This document shows, piece by piece, positions 38,501 to 48,818 of a stretch of 64,000 nucleotides of DNA (its first letter is position 1; each line of letters begins with the position of its first letter). The translations under genes were made by a program, and so were the position numbers. The DNA lies in assembly GCA_030427805.1 (NCBI GenBank), contig JAUICP010000003.1:257758-321757 (forward strand). Reading direction: 5' to 3'. The stretch comes from Bdellovibrionia bacterium (GTDB taxonomy: Bacteria > Bdellovibrionota > Bdellovibrionia > Bdellovibrionales > JAGQZY01). A model generated the notes under the pieces. The model was not told the origin of the DNA, ran no database searches, and was given only the letters and a program-made list of their open reading frames with translations.

Positions 38501-38709
38501 TCAAAGAATCGATTACATCCCCTCGAGGTTTTCAAATCTTCGTTGATGATGAAGAGCACTTTATCGATTACGATTGGGGTGCTGGATATTCGGAGTGGCA
38601 GAAGCCTTCGCTCAAGGCCACCCAGTGGGTTCTTGAACCCCCTCAACCATTACAGATTCCGAACCAATTTGGTTCTCCTTTTGGAAGCACCTTCTCAGGC
38701 TTTCAATAG
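35548..38709 (+). CDS. Very large secreted/envelope hypothetical protein with coiled-coil and Pro/Gly/Asn-rich linker
   Basis: GTG start after AAGGAG, signal peptide (FLRLVIILSMILNPLVAFA); charged coiled coil around residues 480-560; PGGPDPGPNNPNPPGQDPDG linker before a hydrophobic segment. Confidence 0.7.
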   Translation: MFLRLVIILSMILNPLVAFADRNEDRAASLIQAAMKLESQASNQDPQMAYVLLKRAEVIVEAELQYNEDVLGQLNQSCGADVTSPSPVTTANPVNPALLNPDQRERVASLNETIRKACPLFPADLAASVIGELRQARARIERNYPDLIDDEFKQALALEFPPAGQTENWTAPEFTPLTHAAISRAEEVTQNWALITDAEIATDPEQGLNLIQLADELPNYTEALAQLATNISYRDISRTGLQRQRNLDPSVFSSGNRFGSVGRFGSGFGNQFMFQPGGLEMFIMQTNILSKDYEAEQAMLYRRMGSHNIDRFADEIITRGMGHHVAIGLLLDLGLGTWLPSFLQRRTLPGGSTFPQATGSGFSNNTLFANNNLNPNGDPAFKAEIVTPLIAHTDVFLRLAAIYDYPVQSRSDFIMEIGLGLVASNITQILVSTLPTNSPETRVTIANNINKAIFGPRDNFLSRRRVKSRLAELQREEALLEERRQRILAEQDAREARLVARNEGMLREIEKRRGQLEAARAGLNTQLAGLEADLPAKERAFARAARPLITNLADAARASGQSPLTDDDARIRAFTGALDDETANRPVVFGADDPSTFPGQRQGGPGAFQVNPDGTFGDNPNFPRQQGPVSPLPGNGNGTGLPTGDNRFPPGGPDPGPNNPNPPGQDPDGQTGKRAKYTLGGVAALGLALAANSLPRLASAWGFGQFMKSRMRSKYKARHEAMGQNFQRLLMSNEAGKSVFKLMAMTIANSQGGVPRPLDLLNTEIVDTDSRRERNLKRQLKFVTNIARSAQYCEMSPEEARELRPTIMNLQEEIEDERRSMREEMGCTHESEIPAEEVAGEDQAEETENYYVNYNCSADEYTDPERAQAVRDKYEHMIDLSYSYQFCGNAPSNLAWKDIVLEFQNFNTIGFDIGDITLLQDAHNFDDLIRIGEIILQLQYLDGNRDPNEIQFFRNVILPVLGLLNSVAMKYFYEYMAFMSRYGGLKESITSPRGFQIFVDDEEHFIDYDWGAGYSEWQKPSLKATQWVLEPPQPLQIPNQFGSPFGSTFSGFQ

Positions 38710-38729
38710 GATCTTTTGAGAGAGATTAA

Positions 38730-40421
38730 ATGAAGAGCTTGCAGCAATTTATTATAGCCCTTGCCATGGCAGGGGCCCTCATCATTGGGCATTCTTTTGA
38801 TGCAAGCGCTCAGCTCTGTGAGTCGCGCTTTCTCGCACCAGAAGTCAGCTCTATAAACACTCAAATTGAAGATTTAAGGGCTCCTCTTTCTCAAAGCGAA
38901 GCGCAGGACGAATTAGTCAATCAAAGACTTTCGGGTGCCACCCTACTCAATCGAGTATTCGCAAAGAGTAATCACGCCCTACAAAAGCTGAAATTCTTCT
39001 TAAAAAATCGGAGAGCGGTTCAGTTTAACTCGGCCCTCTTTGAAGAACATAAAAGTCGATTTAAAGATCTTGAAAGCCTCACTGAAGTATCCGTTGAGAG
39101 TCTTGATAGCCCTGAAGCCATTTTAGCCTTTATCGAAACTCAAAGTGCCATTAATGGCCAAACGTCGGTCGACTTTCAAGGCCTACAAGAAAACGACCCG
39201 CGACTCCTCCGCAAAGTCATCAGAAAGATTAAAAAGCACTTTCCATTGGCCCCCCCCGAAAATGCCGGCAGCCTGAGACAAGGCATTGCCAGTTTTCGAA
39301 ATTTTCTAAGACCCAATGGATTTAGTGAACTCGATCTACTCAAGATATTCACCGATGTGTACTTTGCCGCTAATAGTCTCGATTATCCAAGGGCCCTTGA
39401 CGTTAAGTTTCACTATTTGAATATCCCTCTTCCTCGAACAGGGGTATTTCCCGATCGCTTCCGAATTCCGACGCCTATTCCGCAAAGTATGAGGATTAAT
39501 CAACGTAAAGAAGAACTGGCAAAAATCAATAAACTGATTCAACTGCGAGCTGAGTATGCCGCCGGAAAGCATGGAATCGTCAAAGGCCTTAAAGATATGG
39601 GTCTTGAGTTTAAATACACCCCGCGAAACGTCAGCCAGGCCATACTGAATCGAGCCGCTCCTCTTGTAGAAACCATATTGTGGGCGCCAAAACTCCTCGC
39701 CCAACTCTTGGTCGGCTGGAACTTTCAACACATGGCCCACGAAACGATCACTAATCCCGCCTACATCGGTAAACCCCGGTATGTAGAAAAACTTCTTAAC
39801 GAAGGCTGGGATGCCGTCGAGGGCGAAGTCACATCGAGCTGGTTTTACAAAACTCTGGCTTGGACCCAGGTGGGATCACAGAAGCTCATCGACAAAGCCA
39901 TGCAGGCCCTACGTATTGTGATGTTTTATTATATCGCCTTTGGCCTGAACAGCGCCGGTTATGACCACGGCTACATTCCTCATATTTACGTGCCGACACT
40001 CGGAGAGTTCCAACAACTCATGAACGATCCCGTATACGGAAGTTTTGAAGTCAGCAGTAAAATCGAAGAACTCATTAGCTTTTATCGCAATCAGTGTGTT
40101 GGCGAGTGCACTATCGAACAAGAAGCCTACATCTTAGTTGACCTCTTCAATCACCTTGGCGTTCAGGATGGCACTCCACAAACTGCGACCTACTTCTTTC
40201 CTCCCGAAAAAAGTGAACTCTCTGAACTCGTGCAATGGACCATTTCATCGTCGCTCGGCTGTGGCGAGGCTGAGTTTTGCCCAGCACCGGGAGTCGATAT
40301 TCCAACAGCCGAATACATTCTTAGAACCGTTCCCATTGAACTGGCCGAAGAAATGACTGAACTCGATCGCATCCGCATGCAGACGCGTATCGATCAACCT
40401 TTTCTCTTCTCATTTTACTAG
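38730..40421 (+). CDS. Secreted hypothetical protein, likely co-transcribed with upstream gene
   Basis: 563 aa, signal peptide (IIALAMAGALIIGHSFDASA). Confidence 0.7.
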   Translation: MKSLQQFIIALAMAGALIIGHSFDASAQLCESRFLAPEVSSINTQIEDLRAPLSQSEAQDELVNQRLSGATLLNRVFAKSNHALQKLKFFLKNRRAVQFNSALFEEHKSRFKDLESLTEVSVESLDSPEAILAFIETQSAINGQTSVDFQGLQENDPRLLRKVIRKIKKHFPLAPPENAGSLRQGIASFRNFLRPNGFSELDLLKIFTDVYFAANSLDYPRALDVKFHYLNIPLPRTGVFPDRFRIPTPIPQSMRINQRKEELAKINKLIQLRAEYAAGKHGIVKGLKDMGLEFKYTPRNVSQAILNRAAPLVETILWAPKLLAQLLVGWNFQHMAHETITNPAYIGKPRYVEKLLNEGWDAVEGEVTSSWFYKTLAWTQVGSQKLIDKAMQALRIVMFYYIAFGLNSAGYDHGYIPHIYVPTLGEFQQLMNDPVYGSFEVSSKIEELISFYRNQCVGECTIEQEAYILVDLFNHLGVQDGTPQTATYFFPPEKSELSELVQWTISSSLGCGEAEFCPAPGVDIPTAEYILRTVPIELAEEMTELDRIRMQTRIDQPFLFSFY

Positions 40422-40425
40422 GGCC

Positions 40426-41877
40426 TTAGTGAATCCGCGCTTTCAATAAATCTTGTGAATGAAAAGACCAGTTATAGGCCTCAATAAAATGGTGTCGCTC
40501 AATGGCTGGATTTTCTTCAAGATCGGCGATACTTCTAGAAACTTTCAGCCACCTCACCCACCTGCGATAATTGGTCCCACATTCTTTTTTAAGATCTGAA
40601 AAATCGCCTTTGAGCTGCTTTTCAAGAACCGAAGATTCGATCCGTTCATTGACTTCATATTGACCACGAGTTTTTTCGGCAAAGCTTCGACCCTTTATTA
40701 TTTTGTTTAGAATTTCTTGTGATGTCACTTGCCCCTCATCGAGCTCGTCACTCAAAAGATAAAACAGGCTAAAGCGCTCCATCATGGGCCCCGAAAGTCG
40801 CTCTTGATAACTGCGAAGTTTTCGCGAGGAGCAGCGGCAGGACCTCCGCTGGGAGGATTTTCGAGCCGGCATCCAATAGCCACAAGGGCAAAGGTTACTC
40901 GTGGCGATTAAAATAAATTCCGCGGGAAAGCTTTTATAGTTTTCACCCCGGTAGAGTTGAATGCGGCCTGTCTCCATGGGCTCGCGCAAACTCTCAATCA
41001 CCAACTGGTGGAACTCTAAAAATTCGTCTAAAAAAAGAATACCGCCGTGGGCCTGACTAATAGCTCCGGGCTGTACGAGGCTTCCACCGCCGATCATAGC
41101 TCGAACTGATGCCGAATGATGGGGTTCGACAAATGGGCGCCATCCCCTAGCTCTACCGTAGTAACGATTGAGTTGCTGAACCTCAATGCGCTTTTCTTCT
41201 TTGAAATCGTAAAGGAGAGACCAGAGGCTTCGAGCTAAACTTGTTTTTCCACTGCCCGGAAGTCCTCCTAAAAAACAGGAGTGTTCACCCAGACCGATTA
41301 AACTCAGAAGCTGGGCCTGTTCGGTATTCCAAAAAAAAGGTGTTGGTTCCGGTCGTCTCCAGTTTTCATCTTTAACAGAACTCTTTTCTTGGCGACAGGG
41401 TTCTGTTACATCCACGAGGGTTTTCAAAACATATTGGTCGGCAAAAAGATTTGGGTTTCCAGGCCCCGTTAAAAAAACTCCATTCCGCCTTTTATAGAAA
41501 ACCTTATCATCGAGACCGTAGGAAGAAACTTCACCGTTGAGACTTAAACTTCCGTAGATCCAAAGTTCTTTGTTTAAGAAGCTTTCGGGAATAGGTAGCT
41601 GGTGACTGAGATGTAAAAGGCCGAGAGCAATCGGAAGGTCCAATCCCTGACTCTTTTTAATTCCCCGCATGGGTTTTAAATTCACAATGACCTGATGGCT
41701 TTCAGGCAACTCAAAGCCTAAATGGTGAAGAGCGCTGACGATGCGAAACTGACTATCGCGGATCAGTTGTTCCGGTTGCCCTAGTATTTTTATTCCAGGA
41801 AGCCCCGGCACCAGTTCAATTTCGATTTCGATGGTATTGACTTTAAAATGATCTTCTACAAAGGACTTAATTTTCAT
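40426..41877 (-). CDS. comM: YifB/ComM family Mg-chelatase-like AAA+ ATPase
   Basis: IVNLKPMRGIKKSQGLDLPIALGLL, GLPGSGKTSLARSLWS, HHSASVRAMIGGG, GGILFLDEFLEF. Confidence 0.9.
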   Translation of the reverse strand: MKIKSFVEDHFKVNTIEIEIELVPGLPGIKILGQPEQLIRDSQFRIVSALHHLGFELPESHQVIVNLKPMRGIKKSQGLDLPIALGLLHLSHQLPIPESFLNKELWIYGSLSLNGEVSSYGLDDKVFYKRRNGVFLTGPGNPNLFADQYVLKTLVDVTEPCRQEKSSVKDENWRRPEPTPFFWNTEQAQLLSLIGLGEHSCFLGGLPGSGKTSLARSLWSLLYDFKEEKRIEVQQLNRYYGRARGWRPFVEPHHSASVRAMIGGGSLVQPGAISQAHGGILFLDEFLEFHQLVIESLREPMETGRIQLYRGENYKSFPAEFILIATSNLCPCGYWMPARKSSQRRSCRCSSRKLRSYQERLSGPMMERFSLFYLLSDELDEGQVTSQEILNKIIKGRSFAEKTRGQYEVNERIESSVLEKQLKGDFSDLKKECGTNYRRWVRWLKVSRSIADLEENPAIERHHFIEAYNWSFHSQDLLKARIH

Positions 41878-41969
41878 GGCCTAGCACAAAGCAATTCGAT
41901 GGCCCTACCAACAAACTATCTACCCTACCTAGGCTATCCATTATTCGATTTCCGAATGGAAGAAAGTAA

Positions 41970-42854
41970 CTAATTATCGAAATTAGATACACCCGAAAGC
42001 GGGTGGTGCTCGTCAATGGCTTCACTCATACTGGTGTCGGTCACATTCGTATAAATCTGAGTGGTCTGAATCGAAGCGTGACCGAGAAGCATTTGAATCG
42101 ATCGCAAATCAGCACCCGACTCTAAGAGAGCTGTGGCGCAGCCATGGCGAAATTTATGGGGATTCACCGTCTCTTCAAAGCCGGCCGTTTTAGACCATGC
42201 GGCCAGCCAGCGCCAAATATCAACCCGACTTGGGCGATTGCCACGATCGTTTATTAAAATAGATTTCTTTTGTCCCTTTACCAATCGAGGGCGAATTTCT
42301 TTAAGGTAAAGCTGAAGCTCTTTCTTTAGAGGCTCCGTCAAAGGGATCACTCTTTGCTTATCCCCTTTACCAGTCACAGACAACCAGCCCTCAACCTCAT
42401 GAAAATCCTGCAGGTTAAGACCTATGAGTTCGCTAACCCGACAACCGAGGCCAAATAACAAAAGCAATGTGAGCTGATTTCGGCCCGTCTTAATGGGATC
42501 CTTGACCTCGCAGGCATCGTAGAGTTTTTGAAACTCCTCGAGCTTAAGAACCTTTGGCAGGCTTGCTTTGACCTTAGGTGGTCGCAAATGCTTGAGATCC
42601 GGAATCTCTCTCCCTTGGGACTGAAGGTACTTATAATAGGTCCGAATAGACGAAATCATTCGTGCTTGGGAGCGCGTAGAAAGTTTCTTTTTCTGCATGA
42701 AAAGAAATATGGCTTTGATATCTTGATTCTTCTCGGTGAATTCCTGGAACATCTCAAGATCCCGCCGGTAGGCCATGACCGTGTTCTTCGATCGACCGCG
42801 GACGTGTTCTAAGTCTTCAAAAAATTCAACCCAAAGATCTAAAGCCATGCCCAA
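41970..42854 (-). CDS. Tyrosine recombinase XerC/XerD family
   Basis: LLLLFGLGCRVSELIGL...NPHKFRHGCATALLESGADLRSIQMLLGHASIQTTQIYTNV (R-HxxR-H-Y). Confidence 0.9.
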   Translation of the reverse strand: MGMALDLWVEFFEDLEHVRGRSKNTVMAYRRDLEMFQEFTEKNQDIKAIFLFMQKKKLSTRSQARMISSIRTYYKYLQSQGREIPDLKHLRPPKVKASLPKVLKLEEFQKLYDACEVKDPIKTGRNQLTLLLLFGLGCRVSELIGLNLQDFHEVEGWLSVTGKGDKQRVIPLTEPLKKELQLYLKEIRPRLVKGQKKSILINDRGNRPSRVDIWRWLAAWSKTAGFEETVNPHKFRHGCATALLESGADLRSIQMLLGHASIQTTQIYTNVTDTSMSEAIDEHHPLSGVSNFDN

Positions 42855-42924
42855 TTAGCCTAATTTTTTGCGTAATAGGCAAGAAAAATCTCTTTTTTCC
42901 ATAACTTAGGGCTGACTATAAGGG

Positions 42925-42958
42925 TCAAAAAAAAAAGGACCTCTTTAGCTCGAGGTCC
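42925..42958 (-). terminator. Rho-independent terminator of the 42994-43644 gene
   Basis: Minus strand GGACCTC-N8-GAGGTCC followed by a 10-T tract. Confidence 0.85.
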
Positions 42959-42993
42959 CCGTATCACTCACATTTATGTGTACGTAGTCTTAG

Positions 42994-43644
42994 TTATTCT
43001 AAATAAAACTGCCCAAAAACTCCGCAATTGGTGCCGTTGACAGTTTCGATGATCAACCATTGTTTGATCTTGTAGGGATAAGTATTTCCGTCAGAACCTC
43101 TTACTGCGGGGGCTGCAGCCGACACATAGTTGTTGTAGAGGTATCCGCGAATCAAACTTCCGCCGTTGTTAGCTTCAAAACGAATATCTGTAAAAGAATG
43201 CATCAACCAATTACCACTTTGTGTGGGATTGACTTGATAAGTCCCAACAGGAATTTGACATTGAGTTCCGTTATTGGTGCTTCGTAGAATTCGTAAATAT
43301 CCCTGAGCGACAACAGTTCCCTGATAGTAACCCACTTGATTCTGAGCTTGGTTGATAAGGTTTCCATCACCGTAAAAAGTGAGGCCCATTTCCATTTGAA
43401 CCTGATTGCTAAGGTCGATCACTTTGCCTAATCCAGATGCAATGACAGCGCGACTACTTGGACAACCAGTACAATTCGGCCCAGGAGTTGCCGTGGGAGC
43501 GACCACAACATTTCCACCAGTACTGCTCTTTTTCTCGCCACAACCGGTGTTGAAAATTAAGCCGAGGACCATGATTGCAAGCATCACGATAAATCCTAAG
43601 CCTTTGGCTTTCATATAAGTTGAATCAGTATTCGGGCGGCCCAT
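42994..43644 (-). CDS. Lipoprotein, hypothetical
   Basis: MVLGLIFNTGCGEKKSS lipobox. Confidence 0.7.
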   Translation of the reverse strand: MGRPNTDSTYMKAKGLGFIVMLAIMVLGLIFNTGCGEKKSSTGGNVVVAPTATPGPNCTGCPSSRAVIASGLGKVIDLSNQVQMEMGLTFYGDGNLINQAQNQVGYYQGTVVAQGYLRILRSTNNGTQCQIPVGTYQVNPTQSGNWLMHSFTDIRFEANNGGSLIRGYLYNNYVSAAAPAVRGSDGNTYPYKIKQWLIIETVNGTNCGVFGQFYLE

Positions 43645-43692
43645 TTTGCACTCCTTTTAAGCTCAGCCGTTAATCCTCACCAGAGGTTAATC

Positions 43693-44472
43693 TTATTCAT
43701 TAAAAGCTTGAGACTTACTCAAGCCTGTAAAATTACCAAGTTTTCTATAACCACCATTATTGGGGTTCACACTAGAGGTCGTAGAAACTCCGCCTCCAGA
43801 CATAAAGGTTCTACAGTCGTAGGGACCTCTGCGAATAAACCAGCAGCGAGTCATTGGAGGTTTTGGCGCGTAGGTCGCACCAAAGTTCTTAAACCAAACA
43901 CTGCCGCCGACTAAATCTCCGACACCACCATCACCGAGGTCTATGACTTCATCAATCACCACGACTATCGCGCCAAAGGCATCTTCAAAAAAGCCGTGCC
44001 AGACTTGATCGCCACCACTGGTGAACCAGATATTGTATTGTGCATCTCCAGCAGAACCGTACTGACTTCCAGAGTATGTCGTTCGTTGATCTGAAGAATA
44101 AAGATTCCCGTTATCAGTATAGGAAATCGAAATTCGACCACCAAATTTTCCATCGCCATCGCTGAAATCATCAAGGTTGATTTCGATAGAAATATTCTGC
44201 GGGTCATTGAGCGGTCTGAGCGTGTAGTCTTCCATAGTTGATGTAGAAGTGACCGTCAGAGGAACTTTATTTCCCTGAGACGTATCATCACCCGACGGTG
44301 GAGTTGGCGTTTCGTCGAAACGATCTTCATCAACTACCGGCGTTGGTTCCTCTACTGTTTTTCTTTCTTTTGCACAGCCCTGGATGAATACCATCGATAC
44401 TGTGAGCAAAAGTATGTATATTGACTTCATTGCCATACACCTCGCTTCACCCTTTGTTAAAGCGAGTCTCAT
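43693..44472 (-). CDS. Lipoprotein, hypothetical
   Basis: LLTVSMVFIQGCAKERK lipobox. Confidence 0.7.
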   Translation of the reverse strand: MRLALTKGEARCMAMKSIYILLLTVSMVFIQGCAKERKTVEEPTPVVDEDRFDETPTPPSGDDTSQGNKVPLTVTSTSTMEDYTLRPLNDPQNISIEINLDDFSDGDGKFGGRISISYTDNGNLYSSDQRTTYSGSQYGSAGDAQYNIWFTSGGDQVWHGFFEDAFGAIVVVIDEVIDLGDGGVGDLVGGSVWFKNFGATYAPKPPMTRCWFIRRGPYDCRTFMSGGGVSTTSSVNPNNGGYRKLGNFTGLSKSQAFNE

Positions 44473-44757
44473 GCCGACTTGACAAAGCCCTTATAAAGCA
44501 CTGTAATCCTTGGGCTTACTAATTTTGCTGTCTAACTTTTAGATAATTTGTCGTCTCATTAAGAGACAGAAATTGGCGAGTGGTCGCCTTCAATGTCGAC
44601 TCTAGAAATTTCAAAGACTTAGAAGTGAAATTGCATAAAAAAAGACTGTATAAGATTTAGACAAATTACTTAATACTTTGAAACTATTTAAGTTTTTTGG
44701 GTGTTTAAATTTAAGTCTATTCTTAAGTCTACCGAGAGATGAAATAAGGACGTTTAA

Positions 44758-44826
44758 ATGAATTCTACAACAATGATTTTACTAGCATGTGTCGCGTTTT
44801 TCGCAATCAAAGTGTTTCTCAGCTAG
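44758..44826 (+). CDS. Possible 22-aa hydrophobic small peptide (MNSTTMILLACVAFFAIKVFLS)
   Basis: ATG preceded by AAGGA at appropriate spacing; single TM-like segment; hand-translated. Confidence 0.35.
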   Translation: MNSTTMILLACVAFFAIKVFLS

Positions 44827-44837
44827 TAGCTAACTCG

Positions 44838-46052
44838 CTACTGAGCCGCAGCCAATCGCTCTGGCTCTGCCACCTTAAGTCTCTGAATTTGAACAAATGG
44901 ATAATAGAGTTTTAGAATGCTCGATGCACTCTTACCTTGGAGCGCATGGGATCTCGCTCCCTTCTGACAGAGCCCCACACCATGCCCATGTCCCTTGCCG
45001 TGAACAACCAGTCGCTTCTCTTTGTCTGAATATTTCATATCCATCAATGTACTCTTGACCCTGGAGAATCCAAAAATTCGGCGCATGCCTTCACCACTCA
45101 TTTCAATGCTTCTTCCGTGACTCAGAGTAAAACTCATGCGCTTGGCCCGGCCACTCGGAGTTCTTTCTGTGATTCGAACGTTTTCAATTTTAGTATTGAG
45201 CCCCACAAAATAGTGCTTCTTTAAGCCGGCGAGCAATTGTGATTCGCTCAATCGAGTTCGCCATTGATTCGAGGAACGGGCTTGGCAAGCGTGATCCTTA
45301 TGCCGAGACGAAGAGGGCTTTCCCCTTTGCCAAACTTCATAGGCCGACTCTGTACTCCCACCGCAATCCGCATGATAAAAGGCGTGAATCAAACGACGGG
45401 ATTTCGTACCAACCAGGACTTGCCCCCGGGTTTCGTCGACCGCTTTTTCAATTTTCTTTTGAGCCCAGGAAGGAAGATTTTTTTGCGGCCAGGTAAATAC
45501 CTGATCCATAATTGTCGACTCTAAATCGAAGACTTCTCTTTTGCGCAAAGTTTTACGTTTGAGAGCATAGGTGCGAGCCGCAATAACTTGAGCCTTAAGG
45601 GCTTCCATGGGGTAACTCGCGGGCATTTCACTCCCAATCACTCCCTTTAAATATTCTTCCACCGGAAAAATACCAATCCAATCAACTCCCCGGCTATGGG
45701 CGTGAATCTTAAAACGCTTGGGGGCGGGGTTACTTCCAACTAAAACGTTTTCACCTTTTAAGTAGAGTGTAGGACTTGGCCAAACACGTCCTTCGCCATT
45801 CCACCAACCAAAACTTTTTTCGAGACTGAGGGGGTGCTTCGTGAGCTGGACAAACCGAGCTCCTAACTTTTCGAAGCTGCGACCGGGCATGGCCACCTGC
45901 AGAGTTCTTGCACTAATGCGAGGAAGCTTTTTAAAAGAAGAAAGCTTCACTCGAACATCGTGATTCACTGCTAAACTAGAAATTGAGAACGATAGAATCA
46001 AACTCAGTAATAATAGAGAGGGAAAAATCCGTTTAAATCCCAGGTGCTTCAT
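44838..46052 (-). CDS. SpoIID/LytB domain protein
   Basis: EEYLKGVIGSEMPASYPMEALKAQVIAARTYAL...GHGHGVGLCQKGA. Confidence 0.88.
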   Translation of the reverse strand: MKHLGFKRIFPSLLLLSLILSFSISSLAVNHDVRVKLSSFKKLPRISARTLQVAMPGRSFEKLGARFVQLTKHPLSLEKSFGWWNGEGRVWPSPTLYLKGENVLVGSNPAPKRFKIHAHSRGVDWIGIFPVEEYLKGVIGSEMPASYPMEALKAQVIAARTYALKRKTLRKREVFDLESTIMDQVFTWPQKNLPSWAQKKIEKAVDETRGQVLVGTKSRRLIHAFYHADCGGSTESAYEVWQRGKPSSSRHKDHACQARSSNQWRTRLSESQLLAGLKKHYFVGLNTKIENVRITERTPSGRAKRMSFTLSHGRSIEMSGEGMRRIFGFSRVKSTLMDMKYSDKEKRLVVHGKGHGHGVGLCQKGARSHALQGKSASSILKLYYPFVQIQRLKVAEPERLAAAQ

Positions 46053-46144
46053 GCAAATCCCCTAAACTTCGACTTATCTTCCCAAAAGCCGAATGCCTTG
46101 TAAAGTAAACTCGACTTACATCGAGTTACTTTTACTTCGGGATT

Positions 46145-46912
46145 TTACTGATTTTTTTGCGCTTGATTCTTTTTCGCTTCCATAAAGGATTCAAAGAAGT
46201 CGATCGGCAGTGGGAATATAATTGTATTGGTTCCCTCACCAGCAACTTCATTTAATGATTGTAAATAAGCGAGCTGCATGGCTGAAGGAGATTCCGCAAG
46301 TTTCAAGGATGCTTGCATGAGCTTTTCTGATCTCTGCAATTCACCTTCTGCCGAAATAACCTTAGCTCGACGTTCCCGCTCAGCTTCCGCCTGTCTTGCC
46401 ATGGCTCTTTGCATTTCTTTTGGCAAATCGATGTGTTTCACCTCAACGGTCGTCACCTTAATTCCCCATGGCTCGGTGGCTGCATCTAAAAGCTCTTGTA
46501 ACTTGTGGTTGATCTTCTCGCGATTGGAGAGAATTTCATCCATCTGAAACTGCCCCATGATCGATCGCAAAGTCGTTTGCGCCAATTGGCTTGTGGCAAA
46601 AAGGTAATCCTCAACTTGGTTTACCGCCGCATCTGGGTCGGTCACCTTAAAGTAAACAACCGCGTTGACCTTCATCGATACGTTGTCCAAGGTGATAATA
46701 TCTTGGGGCTGGATATCCATGGTCACTGTCCGCGTATCCACTTTAATCATTCGATCGACCATTGGGATAAGAATGATAAGTCCGGGACCCTTAACGCCTA
46801 TGGCTCGACCGAAACGAAAAACCACGCCGCGCTCATATTCTTGTAAAATTTTGATCATTGAGAAAAGGAGACTTCCACCAATAATCAGCACTGTAATTAA
46901 TAAACTACTCAT
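46145..46912 (-). CDS. SPFH/stomatin-like (slipin) membrane protein
   Basis: [67 protein letters not shown]. Confidence 0.93.
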   Translation of the reverse strand: MSSLLITVLIIGGSLLFSMIKILQEYERGVVFRFGRAIGVKGPGLIILIPMVDRMIKVDTRTVTMDIQPQDIITLDNVSMKVNAVVYFKVTDPDAAVNQVEDYLFATSQLAQTTLRSIMGQFQMDEILSNREKINHKLQELLDAATEPWGIKVTTVEVKHIDLPKEMQRAMARQAEAERERRAKVISAEGELQRSEKLMQASLKLAESPSAMQLAYLQSLNEVAGEGTNTIIFPLPIDFFESFMEAKKNQAQKNQ

Positions 46913-46926
46913 AAGAACTCCTTTAT

Positions 46927-48216
46927 TTATTCCTCTTTAGCGGGTTCAACTAAAAGTGTTAATCCCTTATTTCCATAAACCCTGACGGGAGCATTTATAT
47001 CCAGGTCTTCTTTTGACTTAAACTTCCAAATTTCACCTTGAATAGTAATCTGCCCTTTCCTCTTCGAAGGGGCTTCAAGGCTAACAACTTTGCCGATCGA
47101 CCCGGTCAAAACATCGTAAGCTGCGCGACGAACCACACTTCTCGTTTTATAGGCAAAATAGGCGACGGCCAGCATAAGGCCACCTAAAATCAATGCTGTC
47201 GGTAAGATAAATCCAAGTGGCAAACTATACCCCGTTTCTGCTGGATTGTATAAAAAGATACTGCCAAAAATAAAAGAAACAATTCCACCAGTTCCCAAAA
47301 AACCAAAACTCGGGGTGAAAGCCTCGGCAACCAACAATACGAGCCCCAGAAGAATGAGGGCTAAGCCTCCCCACCAAACATCTAATTTATGCATAGCAAT
47401 CATCGAAATGATTAGGCCAATCCCGCCAACCACTCCAGGGATAATCGCTCCGGGGTGGGTGAGTTCAAAGTAAAGAAGTCCAAGACTTCCCATGAACATC
47501 ATATAAGCCACTTCCGGATCTGTAACAATGTGGAGAACCTTGGTGCGGAAGTCCTCATCGAATCCGACAAGCCCACCGACTCTCACTTTTTCAACCAATT
47601 GCCCCGACATCTTTACCTCACGACCTTCGGCAAACTTAAGAAAATCATCGATGGTATAGGAAAGATGATCAATGGCTCCGACCTCAGCCGCCTCTTTGGC
47701 GTCGACGGCCTTGGCTTCAGTAACAATTTTTTCGGCAAAATCCTTATTGCGCTCTCTCAACTCGGCCAGGCTCAGAGTGAAACTCTTAGTGTCTTCGATG
47801 AGTTTCTTTCGAATATCATCGGGCAGATCCCCTTGGCCCGTCACAGGCGTTGCAGCGCCAATATTCGTTCCCTCAAGCGCACCCGAAACGTGACAGGCTT
47901 GCATAATAATGGCACCAGCGCTACCCGCTCTCCCACCAGATGGACTGACAACACATAAAACCGGAATGGGTGAGTTGAGAATTTCTTCAACGATCATTCG
48001 CGTCGTTTGCAAGCTCCCGCCTGGAGTATTGATTTCGAGTAATAATGAGGCACAGGATTTTTCTTGGGCTTTTTCGAGCCCCCTTTGCAAGTAATCTAAA
48101 GAGGCTGGCCCGATCGTACCTGTCATTTGCAAATTCATGGTACAGGTTTGCGCTTGAGTTTTGAAACCAAAACCGAAAACCAATACCATCAAAAGTGGAG
48201 TTAAAAAAACGCGCAT
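46927..48216 (-). CDS. NfeD-family membrane-bound ClpP-class serine protease
   Basis: [36 protein letters not shown]-terminal TM plus OB-like NfeD domain. Confidence 0.9.
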   Translation of the reverse strand: MRVFLTPLLMVLVFGFGFKTQAQTCTMNLQMTGTIGPASLDYLQRGLEKAQEKSCASLLLEINTPGGSLQTTRMIVEEILNSPIPVLCVVSPSGGRAGSAGAIIMQACHVSGALEGTNIGAATPVTGQGDLPDDIRKKLIEDTKSFTLSLAELRERNKDFAEKIVTEAKAVDAKEAAEVGAIDHLSYTIDDFLKFAEGREVKMSGQLVEKVRVGGLVGFDEDFRTKVLHIVTDPEVAYMMFMGSLGLLYFELTHPGAIIPGVVGGIGLIISMIAMHKLDVWWGGLALILLGLVLLVAEAFTPSFGFLGTGGIVSFIFGSIFLYNPAETGYSLPLGFILPTALILGGLMLAVAYFAYKTRSVVRRAAYDVLTGSIGKVVSLEAPSKRKGQITIQGEIWKFKSKEDLDINAPVRVYGNKGLTLLVEPAKEE

Positions 48217-48818
48217 CACTTCATTTCCTTGAGCATCTCTTGCAGATCCATCCACACTTGCCGTTTGGTTTCAGGTTTTTCTAACATGGTTTCTAAGTTG
48301 CTGGTGACTAATAGGGTCTTTCCACTTTGATGAATCAGTTCGTGACTCGGAAAAGGAATCTTTTCATTCCGCCCAAAAAATATGGCTTGATGTAACTCAC
48401 GCATTTGTTCACTTTCCATCAAGGCCTGAAAATCAGCATAAAGGGCGATGAGAATGTCCGATAAGTTGAGCTTCATTGCGCCAATTATTTTTTTCAGAAG
48501 CTGGAATTCTTCAGAAGACTCAAAACTTGAAAAATTCTGCCAGGGAATGACTAAAACAAGGTCCCTTGGTTCACCAATAAAGTGAAATTCAGTGGAATCA
48601 GAAGACGCTTCCGATGATTCGGCAGCCCTCTGGTCTGTACGACTGCCACCTTGATCCTGACTGGGCCCAGAGGACATGCTCCCTGCCTCGCCCGGCTCGT
48701 AGACGAAATCGCCGGCGAACTGCAGGCCGAAGTCCTTTAGCTCACTGGGTTTAAAAAGATGGGCCATTCCAAGAACTGACCGACAATAGTATTCTAGACC
48801 TTTGTCCATGGTCGGCAT
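48216..48818 (-). CDS. Hypothetical protein upstream of the NfeD/stomatin operon
   Basis: ORF with internal start near 48809/48818 preceded by GAGAAGG; terminal overlap with the NfeD start. Confidence 0.5.
   Translation of the reverse strand: MPTMDKGLEYYCRSVLGMAHLFKPSELKDFGLQFAGDFVYEPGEAGSMSSGPSQDQGGSRTDQRAAESSEASSDSTEFHFIGEPRDLVLVIPWQNFSSFESSEEFQLLKKIIGAMKLNLSDILIALYADFQALMESEQMRELHQAIFFGRNEKIPFPSHELIHQSGKTLLVTSNLETMLEKPETKRQVWMDLQEMLKEMK

Noticed and set aside
41970-42854. Integrase marking a mobile element
   Set aside because: Looks like a chromosomal XerC/D-type recombinase; no att-like repeats, tRNA-flanked insertion or cargo genes seen, and tRNA-Cys is over 6 kb away
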